Source: Limosilactobacillus equigenerosi DSM 18793 = JCM 14505
GTDB lineage: Bacteria > Bacillota > Bacilli > Lactobacillales > Lactobacillaceae
Length of the DNA stretch: 64,000 nucleotides
Direction: 5' to 3'
Assembly (NCBI RefSeq): GCF_001311375.1
Contig: NZ_BBAS01000002.1
Coordinates: 1 to 64,000, forward strand
Under the pieces are notes generated by a model. It was given only the letters and a program-made list of their open reading frames with translations. It did not search any database and was not told the origin of the DNA. This document shows positions 55,214 to 64,000 of the stretch, in pieces (within the stretch, counting starts at the first letter, position 1; each line of letters begins with the position of its first letter). The position numbers and the translations under genes are program-made.

Positions 55214-57300
55214 TTAGTTGTTACCACCGTTCTTTTCAATGATTTCTTCTTGAATTGACTTAGGCACAGCTGAGTAGTGGTCAAACGTCATTGAGAACGT
55301 CCCACGACCTTGCGTAGCTGAACGAAGCGTCGTAGCGTATCCGAACATTTCGGAAAGCGGAACATAGGCGTGGACAAGTTGTGCGTTCCCACGTTCTTCC
55401 ATCCCGTCGATGCTACCACGACGAGCCGTCACGTGACCCATAACATCCCCAAGGTTATCTTCAGGAGCAACGATGTCAACCTTCATGATTGGTTCAAGGA
55501 TCGTTGCACCACCCTTAGGAGCAGCGTTCTTAAGGGCTAAGGATGCAGCAACCTTGAAGGCGGCTTCAGATGAGTCGACTTCGTGGTAACTACCATCGTA
55601 TAACTTAGCCTTCAAGTCAACTAATGGGTAGCCGGCAAGCACACCGTTTTCCATCGCTTCCTTAAGCCCTTGTTCAACGGCTGGAATGTATTCACGAGGA
55701 ACAACCCCACCGACAATGGCATCTTCGAATTGGAATCCAGCCCCTTCTTCAAGTGGCGTAAATTCAATCCAAACATCCCCGTATTGACCCTTACCACCAG
55801 ATTGACGAACAAACTTACCTTGAGCTTGTACCGTCTTCGTAAGAGCTTCACGGTATGAAACTTGTGGCTTACCAACGTTACTTCGGCGTTAAATTCACGA
55901 CGAAGACGGTCAACAATGATATCAAGGTGCAATTCACCCATCCCGGCGATTAACGTTTCACCAGTTTCAGGGTTCGTTTCAGCCTTGAACGTTGGATCTT
56001 CTTCAGCTAACTTTTGAAGACCCTTGTCCATCTTGTCTTGGTCACCCTTAGACTTAGGTTCAACAGACACTTGGATAACTGGTTCTGGGAATTCCATTGA
56101 TTCAAGTGAAAGTGGTTGATCTGGGTCCGTTAATGAGTCCCCAGTCGTCGTGTTCTTAAGCCCAATGGCAGCGGCGATATCACCAGAGAAGACTTCTGGG
56201 ATTTCCTTTTGTTGGTTTGAGTGCATTTGAAGCAAACGACCAACCCGTTCACGCTTACCCTTCGTAGCGTTAAGAACGTATGAACCAGATTCAAGCGTCC
56301 CGGAGTAAACCCGTAAGAACGTTAACCGACCAACGAATGGGTCAGTAGCAATCTTGAAGGCAAGGGCAGCGAATGGCTTGTCATCACCGGCCGTAAGTTC
56401 GATTTCGTTACCGTCTTCGTCCGTAGCGATGAATGGCTTAACATCAAGAGGTGATGGTAAGTAGTCAAGCACGGCATCAAGCATCATTTGGATCCCCTTA
56501 TCCTTGTAAGCAGAACCTGCTAAAACAGGGAATAAAGTTTGGTCCAACGTAGCTTGACGAATGGCAGCCTTGATTTCTTCAACGGAAATTTCTTCCCCTT
56601 CAAGGTACTTAGCCATGATGTCATCGTTAACATCAGCTAACGTTTCAATCATTGCATCATGACGAGCTTCAGCTTCGTCCTTTAAGTCGGCTGGAATTTC
56701 AACCGTGTCCCAAGTTGAACCTTGGTCATCGTGATCGTAAAGGTAAGCTTGCATCGTTACCAAGTCAACGAGTCCCATAAATTCATCTTCGGCCCCAATT
56801 GGTAATTGGATTGGTAATGGAGTAACGTTAAGACGATCCTTCAACGTTTCAACCGTGTAGTCGAAGTTAGCCCCCATCTTGTCCATCTTGTTAGCGAAGA
56901 CAATCCGTGGCACGTTAAAGTCGTCAGCTTGACGCCAAACCGTTTCCGTTTGTGGTTCAACCCCGGCTTGGGCATCAAGCACCGTTACGGCACCATCAAG
57001 CACCCGAAGTGAACGTTCAACTTCGACCGTGAAGTCAACGTGCCCTGGGGTATCGATGATGTTAATCCGGTGTTCCTTCCAAACGGCTGTGGTAGCAGCA
57101 GACGTGATCGTGATCCCACGTTCTTGTTCTTGTTCCATCCAGTCCATTTGTGAAGCCCCATCATGAGTTTCACCAATCTTGTGAATCTTACCCGTGTAGT
57201 AAAGAATCCGTTCCGTAGCAGTGGTCTTACCGGCATCGATGTGAGCCATGATCCCAATGTTACGAGTTTTTTCAAGAGGATATTCACGCTTGTTAGCCAT
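55214..57300 (-). CDS. fusA: Elongation factor G (frameshifted in this sequence)
   Basis: Translocation GTPase, about 695 residues. G1 [19 protein letters not shown]3 [12 protein letters not shown]4 [10 protein letters not shown]. Domain IV starts after a slip: near 55880 a G is missing ([19 protein letters not shown] expected), and the domain then continues in the second frame ([33 protein letters not shown]) to the stop at 55214. The other frame stays open by chance for about 90 codons. Essential gene, so the slip is an artefact by inference. It follows rpsG after 127 bases that include a GC-rich hairpin (57357-57390). Confidence 0.96.
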
Positions 57301-57427
57301 CTTAAAAAAAGTTCTCCTTCCATATTGGTTAAATAAATTTAGTAGTTATTTGATAAAAGGGGCGTGCGCCAGCTAGCGCCGTCCCCTCTTGCGTAAAATA
57401 CGTCGCGATTAGCTCGCTAAACGCTGA

Positions 57428-57898
57428 TTACCAGCGGTAGTGAGCGAAGGCACGGTTGGCTTCAGCCATCCGTAACGTATCTTCCTTCTTCTTGATTGAA
57501 GCACCAAGGTTGTTTGATGCATCAATGATTTCGTTAGCAAGACGTTCAACCATCGTGTGTTCTCCACGAAGCCGAGCGAATTGAACTAACCAACGAAGTG
57601 CCAACGTCCGTTGACGATCTGGGCGAACTTCGATTGGAACTTGGTAGTTAGAACCACCAATCCGACGTGCCTTAACTTCAAGTGCAGGCATGATGTTTTC
57701 CATCGCTTGTTCAAAGACTTCTAAAGCATCGTTACCAGTTTGTTCCTTAACAAGGTCAAGGGCTTGGTAGAGAATCTTAGAAGCAGTTCCCCGCTTACCA
57801 TCCAACATCAAGTGGTTGATTAAACTCGTTACCAACTTGGAGTTGTAAATTGGATCTGGTAATACTTCTGGCTTTGCAATGTGTCCCTTACGTGGCAT
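57428..57898 (-). CDS. rpsG: 30S ribosomal protein S7
   Basis: 156 residues, initiates assembly of the 3' domain. [55 protein letters not shown]. Lies between rpsL and fusA in the str operon. Confidence 0.98.
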   Translation of the reverse strand: MPRKGHIAKPEVLPDPIYNSKLVTSLINHLMLDGKRGTASKILYQALDLVKEQTGNDALEVFEQAMENIMPALEVKARRIGGSNYQVPIEVRPDRQRTLALRWLVQFARLRGEHTMVERLANEIIDASNNLGASIKKKEDTLRMAEANRAFAHYRW

Positions 57899-57915
57899 TA
57901 CTCAATTCCTCCTTC

Positions 57916-58329
57916 TTACTTCTTAGGCTTCTTAGCACCGTACTTAGAACGGCTTTGCATCCGGCCATCAACACCGGCAGTATCAAGCGTACCACGGATG
58001 ATGTGGTAACGAACCCCAGGTAAATCCTTTACACGGCCCCCACGAATCAAGACAACTGAGTGTTCTTGAAGGTTGTGACCAATCCCTGGAATGTAAGCCG
58101 TAACTTCGATTAAGTTAGAAAGACGCACACGGGCGTACTTCCGTAAAGCTGAGTTAGGCTTCTTTGGCGTCATCGTCCCAACACGGGTAGCAACCCCACG
58201 CTTTTGTGGAGATGGCGTCTTAATTTCTTCCTTCTTGAAAGTGTTGTATACGTAACCAAGAGCAGGTGACTTTGACTTACCCTTGTGGCTCTTACGACCC
58301 TTACGAACCAATTGGTTAATAGTAGGCAT
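57916..58329 (-). CDS. rpsL: 30S ribosomal protein S12
   Basis: 137 residues, decoding-centre protein and streptomycin target. [20 protein letters not shown]; the [18 protein letters not shown] segment has the wild-type Lys of the streptomycin site, and [20 protein letters not shown] is intact. The ATG at 58329 is preceded by AGGAAGGGG; the in-frame GTG at 58359 lies upstream of that site. Confidence 0.98.
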   Translation of the reverse strand: MPTINQLVRKGRKSHKGKSKSPALGYVYNTFKKEEIKTPSPQKRGVATRVGTMTPKKPNSALRKYARVRLSNLIEVTAYIPGIGHNLQEHSVVLIRGGRVKDLPGVRYHIIRGTLDTAGVDGRMQSRSKYGAKKPKK

Positions 58330-58374
58330 AATGTTCCCCTTCCTGAATTTTAAGTCCACACATCCAGGCGGTTC

Positions 58375-58480
58375 TTTTTTGTGAATAAAAAAAGTGCTGG
58401 ATGATATTTAATTTTTCGTGCTTTCGGCCGCCAGACTTTCATCTGCCAACCGACAGACACGCCGCTGCTTAAAGCACCTT
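58375..58480 (-). promoter_or_regulatory. Structured leader upstream of rpsL
   Basis: Read on the minus strand, GTGCTTT near the 5' end pairs with AAAGCAC about 45 bases later, enclosing smaller GC-rich hairpins; a second pair CATCCAG/CTGGATG closes a stem just before the rpsL ribosome-binding site. The region is an untranslated leader and may control the str operon. Confidence 0.45.
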
Positions 58481-58485
58481 TAATA

Positions 58486-58514
58486 AATTAACACGTTGCC
58501 CGGGCCAATGTCAA
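58486..58514 (-). promoter_or_regulatory. Promoter of the str operon
   Basis: Minus strand: TTGACA (58509-58514), 17-base spacer, TTAATT (58486-58491). Perfect -35 with a weak -10. Confidence 0.65.
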
Positions 58515-58570
58515 TAATTCTTTGGTTTTTTAACCAATTTTTCGGGTATTTATTGACTAGGAGGCACAAT

Positions 58571-59230
58571 ATGATTACGATTTACTATTTATTTGGTCCA
58601 ATCTGGGCATCATTTATCATTACCTGGACGCAACGAACCATCTTTCACCCCACTGACGTTACTCGTCGCTCACACTGTGATTGGTGTTACCATCCACTAA
58701 CTTGGTGGCAATTACTTCCCCTCCTAGGCTACCTCTTCCAACGGGGGCGTTGTCGATACTGTCAAACCCCGATTGATCCATATTCCACGATTGGTGAACT
58801 CTTAACTGGTTACCTTTGGTTTTTATTACATGCACAGCTAGCCATGGCACAATTGATTTTTTTAACGACCAGTGCGTTAATTTTAGCCACGACTGACTAT
58901 TATGGACAGTGGATTGATTTGCGCTGGTTAATTGGGCTCCTTTTCATCCCTCCTTGGCCATATCCAAAATTTGAATTAATAATCGGCAGTATTGGACTAA
59001 CAATCCTATTAATTACCATCAAAAAACGCCACTGGCTGGGCAGTGGCGATCTGTGGCTATTTGGAATTTTACTTTGGTGCCGTGGCTTACTCCAGACCGC
59101 CGTTATTTTACTCATCGCTTGTAGCTTAATTTTGCTCCACCCCAAAATCTGGCAACATCAACCGGTCCCCTTTGTTCCCAGTTTACTCATTGGATGTCTG
59201 ATTGAACTCAGTTATTGGAACGGGTTTTAA
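58571..59230 (+). CDS. Type IV prepilin peptidase (ComC-like, A24 family)
   Basis: About 219 residues, six to seven hydrophobic segments. Cleaves the short leader of type IV prepilin-like proteins and methylates the new N-terminus; in lactobacilli it serves the competence pseudopilus. The N-terminal cytosolic part has two CxxC pairs (SHCDWCYHPLTW, RCRYCQTPIDPYS). The two catalytic Asp are in LATTDYYGQWID and GSGDLWLFG. The ATG at 58571 has TAGGAGG 7 bases upstream; the ORF's longer start has none. It is divergent from rpsL, a position I recall from other lactobacilli. Confidence 0.9.
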   Translation: MITIYYLFGPIWASFIITWTQRTIFHPTDVTRRSHCDWCYHPLTWWQLLPLLGYLFQRGRCRYCQTPIDPYSTIGELLTGYLWFLLHAQLAMAQLIFLTTSALILATTDYYGQWIDLRWLIGLLFIPPWPYPKFELIIGSIGLTILLITIKKRHWLGSGDLWLFGILLWCRGLLQTAVILLIACSLILLHPKIWQHQPVPFVPSLLIGCLIELSYWNGF

Positions 59231-59271
59231 ATGCGTCATAAATGATGCGGGCAGTGGATCAATCAATGATT

Positions 59272-60365
59272 CTAAATTTTGAAAAAAAACACTAAAATCC
59301 AAGCTAACGCCAAGCCGAACGACAATAATTCAAAAGCTGTTAGGGATAAATAATGGATATACTGAAAACCAATGTACTCGATTGCCATTACTCCCCCGAT
59401 AGCATCGGATAAATGAATGAATTGATGACCAAGCATCGGCATACTCCAGCGAATTACAATAATAATTAACAGTAATCCATACACTAACCACATCGCAATT
59501 TGGTCATGGAGCCAATGAAACCGGTCATTATTCGGGAATAAGCTACCCCCATTAAGCAGGTTGCTTCAAAATACATTAACATCCGCGTTAACAAGACACC
59601 CTTGGTCGGAAAGCGATGGCGCAAATTAACAAATAAGTAATCAGTTAACGCCATCATTAACAACCCAGTTAAAATCAGCGTTAAATTAAATTGCCAAGCG
59701 GCCCCGCTTCGTTGGGTTCCTAAATAACTAAAATTATGGCGCCACCAATCACGATTCCCATTCGTTAACATTGACAGGACCACTCCACCAAGCATCATAA
59801 TTGTCATCAAATTGATCATAATCGCCGGCGAAATTGTTAAGCCGAGGTTAATCATCATATAATTCATTATCGCAAAGCAGACCGTAATTAAAATGATACT
59901 CGTGTAAATATCAAACTGCGCTCCAACAAACATTTGATCAATGGTCCAGAAAATCGTAAATTCCGTCACCATTAATACAATCCCCACCGCAATTGCTACC
60001 GGAATAAACATCCGCCAAGTAAATTGCCGGGCTCCGGCTTGATGATGACGTTTTTGGGCAATAAAAGCTCCAATAAAAATCACCCAGCTGCATAAACTTC
60101 CTAATACGGTGACCATATTTCCAATCGAATTTCCCCGCCCCAGTAATGGAATTTGTTCAACCCCAGTAGCTAACTGTTGCGCAAAAATTAAACTTCCTAA
60201 CAAAACCGCTGGTAGTAAATACCACCAAATTTTAATTACGGGGACTAATTTAGTCGCCGCTTGGGAGCGCATCACCAATTCATCCGGTTGTAATTCAACT
60301 TCCACTGTTTCATTGGTTAATCGTCGTGCCACGTCATCAGGCACTTCAAATTCAAACTTCTGCAT
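59272..60365 (-). CDS. DUF998-like membrane protein (frameshifted in this sequence)
   Basis: Soluble N-terminal segment (FEFEVPDDVARRLTNETVEV) of about 50 residues, then about eight hydrophobic helices. The WWRHNFSYLGTQRSGAAWQF segment resembles DUF998 proteins, whose function is unknown. A missing base near 59540 (GVALFPNNDRFHWLHDQIAM expected) moves the end into another frame, which reads MWLVYGLLLIIIVIRWSM and continues to a stop at 59272; a T8 run there leaves the exact C-terminus open. The ATG at 60365 is preceded by GGGGAGG, so I exclude the 20 codons upstream. Confidence 0.7.
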
Positions 60366-60508
60366 CTTTTTTTTCCTCCCCTCATAGCTTATCATATTCT
60401 CGCTTGCGGCTCTAACTCTCATCAATTTCTCATTAAAACGATTGACAGTCCCCTTTCATCTCGCTTAACTTAACGTTATTAATTATTATCATAGGGGAGT
60501 CTTATCAT

Positions 60509-61237
60509 ATGAAAAAACCAATCATTGCAATGCCAGCGGATACCTTCACCCAAGCAACTGACATTATTAACCTTCGAAATGCCGCCTTCTCACCAGATCC
60601 TGCCATTCAAGCAATTACTAAATCTGGCGGAACCCCACTTATCTTGCCAACCGTGGCCGCTGAAAGTGCTCAAGATTACGTTGACTTATTTGACGGACTC
60701 TTATTGCTGGGGGGCTTTGATGTCGATCCAACGTTTTACGGTGAGGAGCCTCACTATGAACTCGGTGAAACCTTCCGGAAACGTGATTTATTTGAAATGG
60801 CATTACTCAAAGCGACCGTAGCCGCCGGAAAACCAGTCATGGGCATTTGTCGCGGCTTACAACTCATTAATGCCGGCCTCGGCGGAACCTTGTACCAAGA
60901 TTTATCTGAGAACCCCGATGCCAAATTAAAGCATTCGCAACTTGCACCTGGAAATTTACCAACTCATCATGCAAATGTTGCTAATGATAGTCGCCTGGCT
61001 GAAATTGTCGGTGACCGCGTTTATGTCAACTCACGTCATCACCAAGCCGTCAAACAAGTGGCGCCTAGTTTAAAAGTCAGCGCCTGGGCCGATGACCAAG
61101 TCGTCGAAGCAATTGAAAGTGTTGATTCCGATCAAATTTTAGCCGTCCAATGGCATCCTGAAAATATGTATAAGCATAATGAAGAATCTCAATTACTCTT
61201 CAAAAACTTAATTGAACGTAGTGCTCGTACGCATTAA
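60509..61237 (+). CDS. Gamma-glutamyl-gamma-aminobutyrate hydrolase-like class I amidotransferase (peptidase C26)
   Basis: 242 residues, intact. The nucleophile Cys is in VMGICRGLQLIN near residue 115; His and Glu of the triad are in AVQWHPENM near residue 215. LLLGGFDVDPTFYGEE and NSRHHQAVK are as in PuuD-type enzymes, which cut the gamma-glutamyl bond of gamma-glutamyl-GABA or related compounds. The real substrate is not known. GGGGAG lies upstream of the ATG. It is convergent with rpoC, sharing one terminator. Confidence 0.85.
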   Translation: MKKPIIAMPADTFTQATDIINLRNAAFSPDPAIQAITKSGGTPLILPTVAAESAQDYVDLFDGLLLLGGFDVDPTFYGEEPHYELGETFRKRDLFEMALLKATVAAGKPVMGICRGLQLINAGLGGTLYQDLSENPDAKLKHSQLAPGNLPTHHANVANDSRLAEIVGDRVYVNSRHHQAVKQVAPSLKVSAWADDQVVEAIESVDSDQILAVQWHPENMYKHNEESQLLFKNLIERSARTH

Positions 61238-61251
61238 TAGGCTACGATGCA

Positions 61252-61288
61252 AAAAGGCGTGATGACCAAATCGGTCATCACGCCTTTT
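61252..61288. terminator. Bidirectional terminator between the amidotransferase gene and rpoC
   Basis: AAAAGGCGTGATGACC (61252-61267) pairs perfectly with GGTCATCACGCCTTTT (61273-61288), 5-nt loop; it can end both convergent transcripts. Confidence 0.93.
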
Positions 61289-61296
61289 ATTATAAA

Positions 61297-64000
<2,704 letters not shown>

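Noticed and set aside
55621-55880. Alternative C-terminus of EF-G in the other frame
   Set aside because: The reading frame stays open by chance after the slip near 55880; the adjacent frame holds conserved EF-G domain IV and V sequence.

Overview
The window is a chromosomal segment of a low-GC Gram-positive bacterium, most probably a member of the Lactobacillaceae. The evidence is the gene order pcrA-ligA-camS-gatCAB-dgkB-rlmD, a zinc-binding bacterial S14, ecfA1-ecfA2-ecfT-truA-rplM-rpsI directly downstream of the S10-spc-alpha ribosomal cluster, and two RlmCD-type rRNA methyltransferases that lack iron-sulfur cysteines. The species cannot be assigned from the sequence alone.

Layout. 1-1060: a DUF4256 gene and a decayed ORF. 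1061-10966: an island of about 9.8 kb bounded by two direct repeats of about 123 bp. It carries a malonate decarboxylase operon (mdcH-A-C-DE-G-hydrolase-mdcB), its divergent LysR regulator and a membrane acyltransferase; the repeats are the 3' end of a Fic-type gene plus its terminator. 10967-16476: a decayed, AT-rich accessory zone with a Fic-gene remnant, yjdF with a candidate yjdF riboswitch, a relic of an rRNA methyltransferase 3' end, a broken HEPN-like gene, a broken IS3-family element, an orphan ketopantoate-reductase-like gene and a broken membrane-anchored protein gene. 16477-28329: core minus-strand genes (rlmD, dgkB, gatB, gatA, gatC, camS, ligA, pcrA, a GH73 glucosaminidase). 28413-30557: a deletion scar joining a short-chain dehydrogenase remnant to the last half of argG, followed by argH. 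30604-36251: murI, argS, a second rRNA methyltransferase gene and cfa. 36451-58329: rpsI, rplM, truA, ecfT, ecfA2, ecfA1, then the complete alpha, spc, S10 and str ribosomal operons read on the minus strand. 58571-64000: a prepilin peptidase, a DUF998-like membrane protein, a C26 glutamine-hydrolase and the 3' part of rpoC.

How the genes work together. MdcB and MdcG make and attach the prosthetic group to the acyl carrier protein MdcC, MdcH primes it with malonyl, MdcA exchanges acetyl for malonyl, and the MdcDE fusion decarboxylates malonyl-ACP; MdcR probably senses the substrate. No malonate transporter lies in the island. The ribosomal block encodes protein synthesis together with SecY, Adk, IF-1, RNA polymerase alpha and the ECF vitamin-transporter energizing module.

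Caution. About thirty single-base frameshifts occur, many in runs of A or T, and they hit essential genes (fusA, rpsJ, rplW, rpoC, argS, ligA, pcrA, gatB, murI). These are best explained as assembly or sequencing indels. Frame-corrected gene limits are given. In the 12.2-16.3 kb zone there are also in-frame stop codons, which indicate genuine decay.
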